Numbered from the stretch's first letter, positions 11,753 through 23,880 are shown. The stretch is DNA of 64,000 bases from Nymphaea colorata (GCF_008831285.2 NC_045142.1:23685300-23749299), one strand, 5' to 3'. Made by a program: numbers and translations. The notes: generated by a model not told the origin, from the sequence alone.

Positions 11753-12739
11753 ACTTATGCCACAAAAGCCCCTACGCAACTTACGGTTTTACAATTGTAA
11801 GAAGACACAGATTTCTGTCAAGCTTTCCGGGGCCAGGATGGGTCCGTTTATTAGGCGAGCAAACGGATCGGATACGTTCCGGATCCTTTTAGGTATAAAA
11901 GTCCGCATCAGATAGTTCAGAATAGAAATCCGGATCCGAACAAGATCCGAATAACGAGTCGGATCTGAATTTGAAATTTATATGAATTTCTACAAGTACA
12001 AGCCGGATCTGATTTATATAAACCCCCACATCTACATGCAACCGGTATCTCTAAATGGATTTGGATCCCAATCGACCTAGATCAAATGGGAACAAAATAT
12101 AACAGGCTCTTGAATAGACGTGGCTGAGACTATCCAATACACACTACAGCGAGTCCTAGACCCGATAAGGACTCGGTCGAGCCGTCTCAAGCTCGTTGCT
12201 CTTGTCGAAACCAAATGGATCTCAAACAAGAGCGAAGGTAGGTGTGGGCATTGTGTGGGCAATTGATCACATAGACTCACACATTTATTATCGTATTAAA
12301 ATTTCATAGTAGTTTTTTTTTTTTTTTGTTACATACACATGCTTGTTAAACATTTAAAACCATATAACTAGTGTCCCTTAGCCTAAATTTTGTAGTTTCA
12401 CCGTTTATCACATAATGACATGAGGTCCCAAATCTGAATTTGAAAGTAGCGGACATGACCTGAACTTGACCGGATAAGTTACAATTCAGGCCGGCGACCG
12501 CCAGAATGAGCCGGACCTACCAATTTAGCCATACATTCAGAACCCAAAAGCTTTAACAGATCCAACACGTTTTGACTCCTCCCATATTTGCACACAGTAT
12601 TTTGGATTTGAGAAAGATCCAGGATGAAACTCCACCGCAGGCTCGAATTGTACAAACGAATTTATTGGTTTGAATTTGGACCCGACCCGTAAAGTACCGC
12701 TATGAAAGGGAGAAGCATAACAAGAAAGAAAAGAAAAAG
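11753..12739. other. MCM7 upstream intergenic region
   Basis: No gene seen. The stretch 11860-12070 is rich in GGATC/GATCCG words (for example CGGATCCGAA repeated), suggesting an old degenerate repeat. A related copy of this whole region recurs at 20410-21300. Confidence 0.6.
12735..12739 (-). terminator. Pol III terminator of tRNA-His
   Basis: Five T residues on the minus strand, directly after the discriminator base of the tRNA. Confidence 0.75.
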
Positions 12740-12811
12740 TGTGGCTGCTGGGATTCGAGCCCAGGTCTCTACGGCCACAACGTAGAATTCTTACCACTAA
12801 ACTACAGCCAC
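12740..12811 (-). tRNA. tRNA-His (anticodon GTG)
   Basis: On the minus strand a 72-nt cloverleaf folds. The acceptor stem is GTGGCTG with CAGCCAC. The anticodon arm is CTACG-TTGTGGC-CGTAG with anticodon GTG. The T arm is CTGGG-CTCGAAT-CCCAG. Internal promoter boxes A and B are normal. There is no intron. A T5 run just downstream (complement of 12735-12739) is a Pol III terminator. The extra 5' G of tRNA-His is not encoded, as usual in eukaryotes. Confidence 0.93.
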
Positions 12812-13170
12812 ATTTTGTATTAGTGATCGTCTCTTTAATTACTTAATAGTTCGATAACTCTGTTCATACATTTACTAATTCAGCTGTCGGTTTCGAAGCA
12901 TTATTCAGTTCGCTTATTTAGATCTTTCCTCCCCATGTGCCTGTCTAATTGAAGAAATCTGACTTAAGGGGACTCGTATTGCCATCTCAAATAAAAACAT
13001 GAAATACATGACTTTCTTCTACAACCCATATTTTTCTTTCACAGACTTGTCTATTTTTTTGTGAACCATTTATTTCAATTGTCACCTTTGCCTCATATGT
13101 ACATATAAATCTGTTTGTAGCAGTGTTTGAGGATGACCCTTCTGCATTGCATCATGTATTTTTTCATTAA

Positions 13171-13373
13171 GGGGGCATAGGATTATTTGGGATTTAAAAT
13201 CCAATAATACAATGTAGATACGACGTGACATGTTTTTGTTAATATGACAAACGATTTGTGGTAAAATAAAGTATTCATCAAATTAAACATAAGACCCACA
13301 TTTGAGATTTTTATTTGTAGTTTTCAAATCTCATATTATGAGATGTCAAATCTAAAGCTATCAAACGCCCCCC
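13171..13373. mobile_element. MITE-like element with GGGGGC termini
   Basis: About 203 bp, AT-rich, starting GGGGGCATAGGAT and ending in the complement of GGGGGGCGTTTGAT, an imperfect terminal inverted repeat. It has no coding capacity. Subterminal ATTTAAAATCC and internal AAATCTC/GAGATTT pairs allow hairpins. A target-site duplication is not clear. Copies at 23670-23860, 30280-30480, 37840-38050, 40160-40350, 46800-47000 and 49120-49310 keep the left end but have lost the right end, because the array was joined inside it. Confidence 0.5.
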
Positions 13374-14709
13374 AAGTGATCGCCGGACATGGCATTCATC
13401 GTTAGGAAGCATGAGAATGAGACGGCGGCAACGTGGAAGTGCCGGTGTCTGGACGGCTGCTCTTGGAAGTTACTGCGACCAACTTCGTTTTAATGAATGC
13501 AAGGAACAAACTGCTAGAAGAGAGCACTGCTAGAAGAGAGCACCCACATGCTCCCCACCTCCAGGGACACATGGTGTTTTCCGTGAAGAAGACAACATGA
13601 GTACTCAATCTAAGCAACAGAGCTCGGAGATTTTGTCCCTTTCATCCTTCCGTCGCCACTGTAACATGACAACTGTTGGAAAAAGAATTCTGGAGACTCT
13701 TCTTTCCGAGTTGTGGACGTGTTAAAATCCGATAGTTGAAAACGGAAATCAAACAATTCGGATTCTCAATTCAATCAGAAAACCCGGCCGTTAACTCTGG
13801 TGGGAGGAAGACATTTTTCAGAAAGATGATTAATCCTATATATTGTCAGCAATTTTTTCTGAAGAATCTGTGTCAGAGTGAAAATCTTGTCTTTCTGATT
13901 CTGAGGAAGGGCACTTTGCTTCGGCTTCCGCAAGAAAATGACAGCATAAGCATTAGCAGTTGCGCTGCCTCTCGCCATGCCATTTCCTTTGAGTCTAGCT
14001 ATATCATTATTTTTCGCTGGATGATGCAGCTGATATATGCGGGTGAATTGGAAAGGATCTGGGAGTTGCCAATTTCATTCATCAATTTTTTGTTGGCACA
14101 ACGATTGTGGGGTACGTTTATCACACGTCAACTTTCCTTTCATTTGAACATGGCTGTTTGGGAGGTGGAAGTCGGCAGAGAGATCCTAACTGCTGCTGGC
14201 TATGCGAGGTTCAGCATGCTCCAGAGTTTAAAATGTACTATTTTTTTAAAAATAATCATAAGGTTTGGCGTTTCATTGTCAATATTACAGTCAACAGAAA
14301 ATGAGAAAGATGAAGAAAAAAATACGTTAAAAATATTTCATGCTATACTGCTGTCCAAGCTTCAAAAAATACATTAAAAAATTTACTGTGGGGCATGAAA
14401 CCCAATTATCAGTCACTAATGCACCATGGAGAACAAATGAAAAGAGCACCAAATTATGGAGCTAAACTTCCTAAGACCCACAAATCTGTGGCAACAAAAA
14501 AATTATAACTGAATCTTGACAAAATGAAAATGCGGAAGCAACGGCTAGTTGTAATGTCGCCAACAAAAATGGATAATCCAGAAACAGAATGGGAAGTCGA
14601 AACATCAAAATGTTGTATGTGTCTCGGCATTTGATGTCAAGTTAAATGAAGCCAACTCTGCAAGGTGAACTCTGCTGCCCGGACTAACAAAAGAGAAAAA
14701 CCGACTCAG
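13374..14709 (-). other. 3' flank block of copy A
   Basis: This block lies downstream of each TRF2/HOY1-like copy and recurs at about 21560-22862, 23880-25575, 30480-31761, 32077-33112, 38050-39351, 40370-42065, 47005-48307, 49330-50589 and 57766-58868. It comes in a short form (here, B, D, F, H and I) and a long form with about 350 extra bases (C, E, G, J). I see no convincing gene: open frames exist, but they break between copies. Confidence 0.6.
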
Positions 14710-17232
14710 TCAATATGATGGCACACCATAGACATTATTCTGCAACTCTGCTCCAGGCATTGACCCCACTAAATGACTGGATGTTCCCCAGGATGATGGA
14801 ACTATGTGTGCGTCTGAAGAGAGAGTTCCTGTAGCGTCTGGATTTTCAGAGACAATTTGGTACAGTGGGTAACAGTCTCCTTGCTGGGATGCATTCATGG
14901 AGGCACCAGTTGCACCAATGAGGGAACTCAGTGAATTCATTCCCATGATCATTTGCTGATTCTGATTGTTGCAGGATTCAGAGACAAGAGGTTCACAAAA
15001 CAAATGTCTGGCAATGCTTTCCAGAACTTCTTGATTTGCAGATATGTTCTCGGCCCTGTTTGTTGGAAAGGAGGGATAACAGGGAATGACATGTCCTTGA
15101 GAGAAATGGTTGACTTGGTTGCCAAATGTGATATTGCTTGGCATATTCAAGTATGAACCTTGAAAAGAATCGTGAATGTTACTGTAAGCTGGTTCATAAT
15201 ATTGTTCACATCCGCCCATGTACCCATCATCAGAATTACTGATACCCTGTTCTTCACTGTTAGGAGAATCCACCACTGCAATAATGGAGAAAGATATAAT
15301 GAAATCCTTGTTCTTTACATGTATGCAGGAAAAATGCAAAATGGACAAACAAATATATCGACTACGAGTCAGATGTCTCTGGCCTTTTTCCTAATTCTGA
15401 TCCTCCAGATGTGGACAGCGTGGCTATATTTTTCATGAAGAAGGCACAAATTTTGAGCCCCGAAATATGTATAAAAGTTCCAACTGATGTCTCAGGCCCC
15501 AAAACAGCAAGGTTGATTATTCGAGAAGAAATGCATGTAGATCCCATCAAATATAGCCACTGGTGTAGACCAGGTTTAGTAATCCAGACAAATAAATTGT
15601 TCCCCTTATAAACAACACTATTATATATAGTCAACATCTGAAACAGCTACTTGCGTACAATCAAAGTTTAATACCTGAACTTGGAGAAGCAGGGTCAAAA
15701 TCAAATGCAGATCTGACATGCTGAAAGTCTCCTTGATTGAATGAACTGCTTGCTCTTTGAGCTTGGACACACAACTGAACTGGTGGATGAAAAATCTCGT
15801 TTGAGATTTTTCTCCGAGTGTATGGAATAGTTGAATTATTCTGCAGCAGTAAATCGGAAAGATGACCTCCATGATCTCGATACTCCTGATTGCCTGTTTC
15901 AAAATATGGAGAAACAGAACTTGGAAAGTTGGCCTTAGATAACATATGCAGCCGTGAGTCACACTGTAGCATCTTTTCATAATGCTTCTCAAGAGTTCCT
16001 TCAGCAAATTGAATTAAGTGTCTCCTGTAGGAAGAAATTAAGAATATAGGCATCAGGAGAAACCAAACAAACGTATGAACACATTCACAGCAATATGCAA
16101 AGATCAAGTGCACAGAGATCAAAGTGCATGAAAAAGCACAAACTAACATACAAAGAAAAAGCTTATCGTGCATCACTTAAATGAAAATATTGAAAAGCGA
16201 TGTGTGACTTAACTTTTGCCATATTTACGCCTCTGAATGTTTTATGAGAAAAAGATGATGAAGGCAGACTAATACTAGCAACACTGAATGATAAATGTTC
16301 AACATGCACATGCTATATACCTGTACGTAACAGCTTGACCTCCTGTGAAATCATTTGCTGCTTGCCACAAAGTGTGCTTTCTAGGTTGAGGCTTTGTCTC
16401 ACTAAAGAAGTGGGGCACCTTAGACAGCTGAATTGAACAATATAACCCAAAGAATAAGATTTCTGTGGAAGTCCAATATGAAAGTTGCATATAGAGAAGC
16501 ATTTCATAAAAATGTCCAATACTAACCTCAATTTCCAACTGATCAGGATGATTTTGACGATATATAGTTCTAAGCGAAGTTATATCAGACCATTGGATCT
16601 CAATTTTACTTTTCAATCCTCCTTCCAGAACCTCCCATACAAGCTTGCGCTTAGCAAAGTAGCACTTAGCCACTAAGTCTCCGTCATACCTTGAAACCCG
16701 CTGTAACCATAAAATGTATAATAGTTCAGTAATCTGTCTGTTCAGCTAGCTGCTGTGTATAGAGACAAATAATAATCTGGGTTTCAAATTTTAGGGAGCT
16801 GACAACTTGGGTATTACCTCCCATGAACCTATTTTGAGAAAAGTTGCAGCGAAATTTGAAGCCTTCATCTTTTCTGCACTTGGAGTATTCAGAACTGCAT
16901 TGACTACCTTATCCATTACCATCTCATGTTGCAGACTCTGTTTTTCATCAGACTCTGGCGGTTGTTCTTGAGGTAGCTTTGCTTGAATGAGTTCCATAAA
17001 GGATGGTGTTATTGTCAATTTCAAACCGAGGGGACCTGGCTGAGTTGGTTCTTTCTCCACATCCAATTTTATCCGCTGCAAATTTAAATTCGAAAATCAA
17101 CTGCAGGTCATGTATTGGCAAAAATAAATTCAGCAATAAAGATGGCAAACTTGATATTTCAATTAATGCCAAACTTGTCAGCTTGAGGTGATGATCATCA
17201 AAGATACCAAAGTCCTCAATGGTATTTTCGTT
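14710..17232 (-). pseudogene. TRF2/HOY1 PH-like domain gene, copy A (no own first exon)
   Basis: Exons by eye: 17232 to about 17120 (exon 2, end uncertain), 16818-17075, 16527-16700, 16321-16427, 15675-16024 and 14710-15275. Exons 3-7 are open and join in phase. The PH-like core runs GSWE, then YDGDLVAKCYFAKRKLVWEV, KIEIQWSDITSLR, KPQPRKHTLWQAANDFTGGQ and RRHLIQFAEGTLEKHY; the tail is Ser/Asn/Gln-rich and ends YGVPSY. This matches a plant nuclear-type family of unknown biochemical role annotated with a TRF2/HOY1 PH-like domain (name from memory). Oddities: the original first exon is absent, and about 20 bp covering the exon 2 donor are deleted. The first codon of exon 3 is CGG where other copies have TGG, and Ser replaces Arg in the RET.PQPRKH motif. 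Possibly transcribed as a chimera; probably not a normal product. Confidence 0.65.
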
Positions 17233-18146
17233 CTGTTGCAGAAGGCACGTGCATGTTTCATTGCCAGGAGTAAGAAAAAAATGAAAACAGGGGCTAAGCA
17301 GGACTCTATTTTGTACTAGAAATACGCTGAAATGTTCAAATTCAATTCTCTCAATTTGTGAGTCATTGCATTTGGTCTTAGTCTGTATGAACAGCTAGAT
17401 CAGGTTATCCTACCAGCAGAGGGCAAGGACACTACTCATGAACTGTCTTTTTTTCCTTAAAAAAATCTAAACAGTAGGCCATCTTAACAATTACAGACCA
17501 GTCATCTTGCATGCAACTGATAAAAAATAACTCCTTATTGAGTTCAAGTTTTAATAGCACAGCAGAAGCTCTGCTATTATGGAAGCAATAAAAAATTGAC
17601 ACTGTCCACCAATCTCTTAGCATGCAACTGAGAGCCATTGTGCCCAAAAATCATGCAGCAAAAGCCTGCCATAGCTCCCAATTGAGAGCCATCGTGCCCA
17701 AAAGTCATGCAGCAGAAGCTTGTATAACCTACACATTTAAAAATTTAATATTCTCATCAGCTTCAGTTTTAGGGTGGAGAGGACAGCTATGCAAAGACAG
17801 ATGGTAAAGAAGAAAGATGATTCATAAAATGTAGAAACCTCCTAAGAAACACAAGAAGCCGAAGCAGGAACATTTTTATTTTCACAGGTGTAGGCTCAAA
17901 ATGGAATTTTATGAAATGATAGTGTCCACGAAGTGCACTGATTGACTAATTAAAGTCGGAAAAAGCCAGTTACAAGATATTTAGTTCAATCTTGTCTCTC
18001 TGATAAGCATGCATGGTATGAGCATTAAACCATTTGGATAGATCCGGCATAAGGTCACCAGCACAAATCTTCACAAAACTTCAGCAATAGCGTAACTCCT
18101 CAAATTATAGACAACCACACGCTAAATGTTAATGCATCAGCCATAC
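17233..18146 (-). other. Upstream segment of copy A between exon 2 and the methyltransferase fragment
   Basis: Shared by copies C, E, G and I, and by J as far as about 61750. The AT-rich, intron-like sequence includes a small local duplication (GAGAGCCATnGTGCCCAAAA at about 17630 and 17684) present in A only. A 71-codon minus frame at 17432-17647 is conserved between copies, but only as expected for recent duplicates. Confidence 0.5.
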
Positions 18147-18320
18147 CTTCAGCTGATTACCAAAACCACTCCCCTGGAAGCGTCTCTTCAACTCCAAAGC
18201 CATGCGGGGATCCATCTCAACAGCGATGACTGTCTTTGCAACATTCAGAAGCTTACTTGTAAGATTTCCAGTACCAGGACCAATCTCTAAAATAACATTA
18301 AATTTGATACAGTATAGAAA
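18147..18320 (-). pseudogene. KsgA/Dim1-type rRNA adenine dimethyltransferase exon fragment, copy A
   Basis: The minus strand encodes VILEIGPGTGNLTSKLL followed by VIAVEMDPRMALELKRRFQG. This is the S-adenosylmethionine-binding motif I region (E-I-G-P-G-T-G-N-L) and motif II acidic residue of the Dim1/KsgA family, which dimethylates two adenines near the 3' end of small-subunit rRNA. It ends at a good donor (NQLK then GTATGG). No catalytic NIPY motif or other exon is present, so this is a captured single exon. The exact 5' boundary is unclear. Its donor is in phase 0, the same phase as exon 2 of the downstream gene. Confidence 0.8.
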
Positions 18321-19339
18321 AGGTACAACCTACAAGTTTACAACCCCAATGACTTGTATGTGGATAATTATTCTAGATGAACATAAGCTTGTTAAAGTAA
18401 CGAAGAGGAGAAGCCTCCAGCACCAGACAACAACATAAGATGCATGATGATAAAACAACCCAACTAAGAACAATGAATTTAGCAATGTAAAGCAAAATAA
18501 GCACTATATATCCCATAAAACTCTCTTATTCCCTTTCTTCTGCAGAAAACTGTACAACTAAAAGAAAGGAACAATTCTGGACAGCATTCGTTGTTTCTTT
18601 TTCACGAGCTACAAGTTCACTCGAAAATCACAAAATAACCTTGTTCGAACCTTTCGAGCTATGCTAATCAACCTACCAAATTAAACAAATACCATTGATG
18701 CTCAACCAAACGCCTACCGCCAAATTAAGCAAATACAATTGATGCTCAACCAAACACCTACTACCATCAGCAAGAACAATGTTTTCCTACTCCTCCATGT
18801 TGAGCAATAGCGAGAGCAAGCAATCGAGATAGAGAGAGAAAGAGGGTGAGAGTGACGAAGGTCCGCCGCCAGCCCTTACGCACAAAGCGAAGGAGAGGGC
18901 CAACGGCCCTTCGTCAAAGGCGGGAGAGAGAGAGAGATAACCACGCATAGAAAGAGAAAAGGAAGCGAAGGCTGCCGGCGGCCGGCCCTCAAGCGAGAGA
19001 GAGAGATACCTGAGCGGCGCCGGCGGCCAGAATCAAGAGCGAGGGGGCGTCGCGCGTCAGCCGTGGAATCAAGAGAGAGGGAGGAAGAGAGATGCCTGGA
19101 GAGATGCAGGGTTTCTTAACAGAAATCCGTTTGGGTCGGTGACAGTTACTCTTTTAAACCTTTTAACAAATGAAAAAAATTATAAAAAGCCCCCTGACAA
19201 CTACAAAAATATCACATGGGCGCCTAAGAATTTCCAACTAATTCTCAAACAGCCTTCACACTTGTCTTTCTTATAGCACAGCACTTATATGAATAGATTT
19301 TTGCCGCGCGCCTAGCAATATCAAAACTGAAGGTTAGAG
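18321..19339 (-). other. 5'-end-like region of copy A with GA-rich tracts
   Basis: Holds GA microsatellites (18820-18960), an inverted repeat GGGCCAACGGCCC near 18896, CCGGCGGCCGGCC near 18974 and a possible non-coding first exon at about 19008-19120. That exon has no ATG on the minus strand and ends GCCGCTCAG before GTATCTC. Copy A keeps about 590 bp (18310-18895) that C, E, G and I have lost by one shared deletion. At 19262-19370 lies a single copy of the sequence later amplified into the satellite at 54.5 kb. Confidence 0.45.
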
Positions 19340-20410
19340 TTCTTACTCTCAATTCCCAGTTCCAAGGCTGAGGCTTCATGGACTTTGATTATTGTGCTTG
19401 AACAAGCTAAATTCTACTGACAAATAAATAATTAACATTCTTTCCTGCAGAGTTTCAAAAGGAATTCGGTAAATGAAAAGAGAAAACTGTAAAGATCTTA
19501 AAAAGAAAGCAGTCACAGCGTTTAGCCAATGTTGTCTGCTTCTGAGTTTTTTGTATATAAAGTTCAACAGTGGAAAAATCATTCCATTCCTTGCACTGTG
19601 GAGCTTCCAAGGCTGAGGCTTCACGGACCTTGATTACTGTGCTTGAACAAGCTAAATTCTACTGACAAATGCATAATTAATCTTCTTTCCTGCAGAGTTT
19701 CAAAAAGGAACTCGGAAATGATGACATACCTCTTGGAACTTCATGAACTTCGAAGCTCTCAGCTGAAGGATCAAATTACCCTTTGCCTTGTTTGTTTTTG
19801 CACTGGTTAGATGGACACTCAAACAGTGGCTCTAGCAGTGACCTCCTGTTTGTCCATAAAAAGGTTATTTTAAGAACAAGTCACAAGAGTATGCAATGTG
19901 CATCATACTTTCTGGATACCAACCCATTGCTGGGGAGAGGTGCTAGTTAACCAATGTATCAGGCTATATAAGAATTTTAAGGCAAGATTCAGTTAAATCC
20001 ACATCAGAAAAGCCTCAGAGGGTTATTTATGAGTTACTAGAGAAGAGTCAAATGATAAACAGGGAAGAAATGCAAGAAAAAAAATTCACAGCATCCTTAA
20101 CCAAATCAGGCACTCCAGTAACATGATCAGCCACCTAAGTACCATGGTAAATGCAGAAACAAATTGAAGCTTGAAGATGACAAGTACCTGATAAATTTCA
20201 AAGCCACATTCCTCACAAGTATAGACAGCAACTTGCATCAAAGGCTTCACATTTGAGCAACGTGTTACAAGGCCAGATACCTTCACTAGTATGAGGAATT
20301 AACCTCCCGGATAGTAAATGCCTTTTCCTTGAGAAGGGCTTGATGGTCACCTCACTGCAGCCAACGGACAAGCAAATCAGAACCTGCACTCGCAGGCAAA
20401 TCAGAACCTG
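19340..20410 (-). pseudogene. MCM7: MCM7 fragment (exons 5 and 6 with introns), degenerate
   Basis: Closely matches 7600-8400. An exon 6 copy lies at about 19732-19846 and exon 5 at about 20190-20350, including [20 protein letters not shown]. Exon 6 has an 8-base deletion and an added T; exon 5 lacks about 7 bases in the GQLVKVSG region, so both are frameshifted. The intron 6 part is itself duplicated (19360-19470 and 19615-19700). At about 20410 the copy jumps to the MCM7 promoter, with all of exons 1-4 deleted. Confidence 0.88.
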
Positions 20411-21560
20411 TGTTGGCGGGAAATGTTGGCGGGAAACAATTCTACCAAAAATGCCCCTACACAACTTACGGTTTTACGATTGTAGGAAGAGAGAGATTTC
20501 CGTCATAGTTTTCGGGGCCAGGGTGGGTCCGTCCGTTTATTAGGCGAGCAAACGGGTCGGATACGTTTCGGGTCTTTTTAGGTATAAAGGTCCGCATCAG
20601 ATAGTTAAGAATGGAAATCCGGGTCCGAACAAGATCTGATATCGGGCAACTGAAATGTCAAAATTGTCACTTGTTAAACCTGAGGCCTAGTGGAATTTGA
20701 TCTGGACCGAATCAGATCTGCCTTAAACTACTGAACCGAATCTGATGTATTCCATCCAATACGACAGATCCGGACCTCATATAATCCAACTTTTCCACTG
20801 ATCCAACACCACGAATAACGAGTCTGAATTGAATTTGAAATTTATGTGGATTTCTCCAAATACAAGCCGGATCACATCTTCCAGGCCTAGATCTGAAACT
20901 GGTATCTCTAAATGGATTTGGATCCCAGTCGACCTACATCAAGTGGGAACAAAATATAACAGGCTCTTTAATAGACATGGCTGAGACGATCCAATGCAAG
21001 CGTCAGCGAAGGTAGGTGTGGGGGAATGGTGTAGGCAACTGCTCACATGAGCTCACACATTTATTACCATACTAAAATTTCATGGTAGATTTTTTCTTTT
21101 TTTCTTTGCATACAAATACTTCTTAAGATTTTGAAACTATATGACTAATGCCCCTTAGCCAAAATTCTGTGGTTCAACCTTTTATATGAACTTGAAAGTA
21201 ACGGACCTGAACTGAACTTGACCGGATAAGTTACAATTCAGGCCGGAGGCGGCCAGAACAAGCCGGACATACCAATTTAGCCATACATTCAGAACCCCAA
21301 AAGTTTTAACAGATCCAACATGTTTTGATTACTTATCAGATGTCCATGACTATGTTCATGTACTTATGAATTCAGCTCTAGAGCACAACTCCATAGAGGA
21401 GTAAGATTTCTACACGATGTGCACTTTTAGAAGCATGTCTAACAGCCATTTGTGATATATATGCCACGATTCACAACAGATCAATATTCATATGGTTATG
21501 CATACGGAGGGAGATAAAAATAATGAAATGGGTTTATAGAGAGGAGTCTTCCATTTTCAA
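20411..21560. other. Duplicate of the MCM7 promoter and intergenic region
   Basis: Similar to 11730-12540 and beyond. It keeps both E2F-type words (TTGGCGGGAAA at 20413 and 20424) but drives only the MCM7 fragment. It carries degenerate GGATC/CCGAATC-rich sequence at 20560-20800 that is reused in the array modules at 29500, 37070 and 46020. No gene is seen; the tRNA-His gene is not retained. Confidence 0.65.
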
Positions 21561-22862
21561 ACAAATTTTGGGATCAAATTGAAACGTGCAAGTTCCGGTG
21601 TCTGGACGGCTGCTCTTGGAAGTTACTGCAACCAACTTTGTTTTAATGAATGCATGCTAAGATTCAAAGGAACAAACTGTTATAAGAGAGCACCCACATG
21701 CTCCCCACCTTTAGGGACACATGGTGTTTTCCGTGAAGAAGACAACATGAGTACCCAATCGAAGCAACAGCGCTCGGAGATTTTGTCCCTTTCATTCTTC
21801 CGTCGCCATTGTAACACGACAACTGTTGGAAAAAGAATTCTGCAGACCCTTCTTTCCGAGTTGTGGACGTGTTAAAATCCGATAGTTGAAAACAGAAATC
21901 AAACAATTCGGATTCTCAATTCAATCAGGAAACCCGGCCGTTAACTCTGGTGGGAGGAAGACATTTCTCAGAAAGATGATCAATCCTAGATATTGTCAGA
22001 AACTTTTTCTGAAGAATCTGTGTCGGAGTGACAATGTCGTGTCTTTCTGATTCTCAGGAAGGGCACTTTGCATCGGCTTCCGCAAGAAAATGACAGCATA
22101 AGCATTAGCAGTTGCGCTGCCTCTCGCCATGCCATTTCCTTTTGAGTCTAGCTATATCATTCCTTTTCGCTGGATGATGCAGCTGATATATGCGGGTGAA
22201 TTGGAAAGGATCTGGGAGTTGCCAATTTCATTCATCAATTTTTTGTTGGCACAACGATTGTGGGGTACGTTTATCATATCTCAACTTTCCTTTCATTTGA
22301 ACATGGCTGTTTGGGAGGTGGAAGTCGGCACAGAGATCCTAGCTGCTGCTGGCTATGCGTCGTTCAGCATGCTCCAGAGTTTAAAATGTACTATTTTTTT
22401 AAAAATAATCATAAGGTTTGGCGTTTCATTGTCAATATTACAGTCAACAGAAAATGAGAAAGATGAAGAAAAAAATACGTTAAAAATATTTCATGCTATA
22501 CTGCGGTCCAAGCTTCAAAAAATACATTAAAAAATTTCCTGTGGGGCATGAAACCCAATTATCAGTCACTAACCCACCATGGAGAACAAATGAAAAGAGC
22601 ACCAAACTATGGAGCTAAACTTCCTAAGACCCACAAATCTGTGGCAACAAAAAAATTATAACTGAATCTTGACAAAATGAAAATGCGGAAGCAACGGCTA
22701 GTTGCACTGTCGCCAACAAAAATGGATAATCCAGAAACAGAATGGGAAGTCGAAACATCAAAATGTTGTATGTGTCTCGGCATTTGATGTCAAGTTAAAT
22801 GAAGCCAACTCTGCAAGGTGAACTCTGCTGCCTGGACTAACAAAAGAGAAAAACCGACTCAG
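21561..22862 (-). other. 3' flank block of copy B (short form)
   Basis: Near-identical to 13400-14709. No gene supported. Confidence 0.6.
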
Positions 22863-23428
22863 TCAATATGATGGCACACCATAGACATTATTCTGCAACT
22901 CTGCTCCAGGCATTGACCCCACTAAATGACTGGATGTTCCCCAGGATGATGGAACTATGTGTGTGTCTGAAGAGAGAGTTCCTGTAGCGTCTGGATTTTC
23001 AGCGACAATTTGGTAGAGTGGGTAACAGTCTCCTTGCTGGGATGCATTCATGGAGGCACCAGTTGCACCAATGAGGGAACTCAGTGAATTCATTCCCATG
23101 ATCATTTGCTGATTCTGATTGTTGCAGGATTCAGAGACAGGAGGTTCACAAAACAAATGTCTGGCAATGCTTTCCGAAACTTCTTGATTTGCAGATATGT
23201 TCTCGGCCCTGTTTGTTGGAAAGGAGGGATAACAGGGAATGACATGTCCTTGAGAGAAATGGTTGACTTGGTTGCCAAATGTGATATTGCTTGGCATATT
23301 CAAGTATGAACCTTGAAAAGAATCGTGAATGTTACTGTAAGCTGGTTCATAATATTGTTCCCATCCGCCCATGTACCCATCATCAGAATTACTGATACCC
23401 TGTTCTTCACTGTAAGGAGAATCCACCA
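22863..23428 (-). pseudogene. Last exon only of the TRF2/HOY1-like gene, copy B
   Basis: The complete 566-nt exon 7 with open frame and stop (ends GVPSY). It is followed by about 160 bp of intron 6, then an abrupt switch at about 23590 to intergenic/MITE sequence. Exons 1-6 are absent, so no normal protein is possible. F and H share the same junction, which arose once and was then amplified. Confidence 0.85.
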
Positions 23429-23590
23429 CTGCAATAAGGGAGAAAGATATAATGAAATCCTTGTTCTTTACATGTATGCAGGAAAAATGCAAAATGGACA
23501 AACAAATATATCGACTACGAGTCATATGTCTCTGGCCTTTTTCCTAATTCTGATCCTCCAGATGTGGACAGTGTGGCTATATTTTTCATA

Positions 23591-23880
23591 TTTGCCTTTA
23601 TATACACATAAATCTGTTTGTAGCAGTGTTTGAGGATGACCCTTCTGCATTGCATTATGTATTTTTTCATTAAGGGGGCATATGATTATTTGGGATTTAA
23701 AATCCAATAATACAATGTAGATACGACGTGACATGTTTTTGTTAATATGACAAACGATTTGTGGTAAAATAAAGTATTCATCAAATTAAGATATTGGGTT
23801 AGACATAAGACCCACATTTGAGATTTTTGTTTGTAGTTTTCAAATCTCATATTATGAGGACATGGCATTAATCGTTAGGA
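23591..23880. other. Intergenic/MITE junction module after copy B
   Basis: Matches 13085-13340 and carries the left part of the MITE-like element; the right terminus is missing and the sequence runs directly into the next 3' flank block. Confidence 0.6.

Noticed and set aside
13736-14377. 213-codon plus-strand ORF in the 3' flank of copy A
   Set aside because: No recognisable domain, and shortened or broken in every other copy of the flank (for example only 133 codons in B), so not maintained as protein.
14953-15438. Plus-strand ORFs of 67 and 92 codons, repeated in all copies
   Set aside because: Shadows antisense to exon 7 and intron 6 of the TRF2/HOY1-like gene; conservation follows from duplication.
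17432-17647. 71-codon minus ORF conserved in A, E, G and I
   Set aside because: Copies are too recent for conservation to be informative; no domain, no splice signals tying it to the gene.
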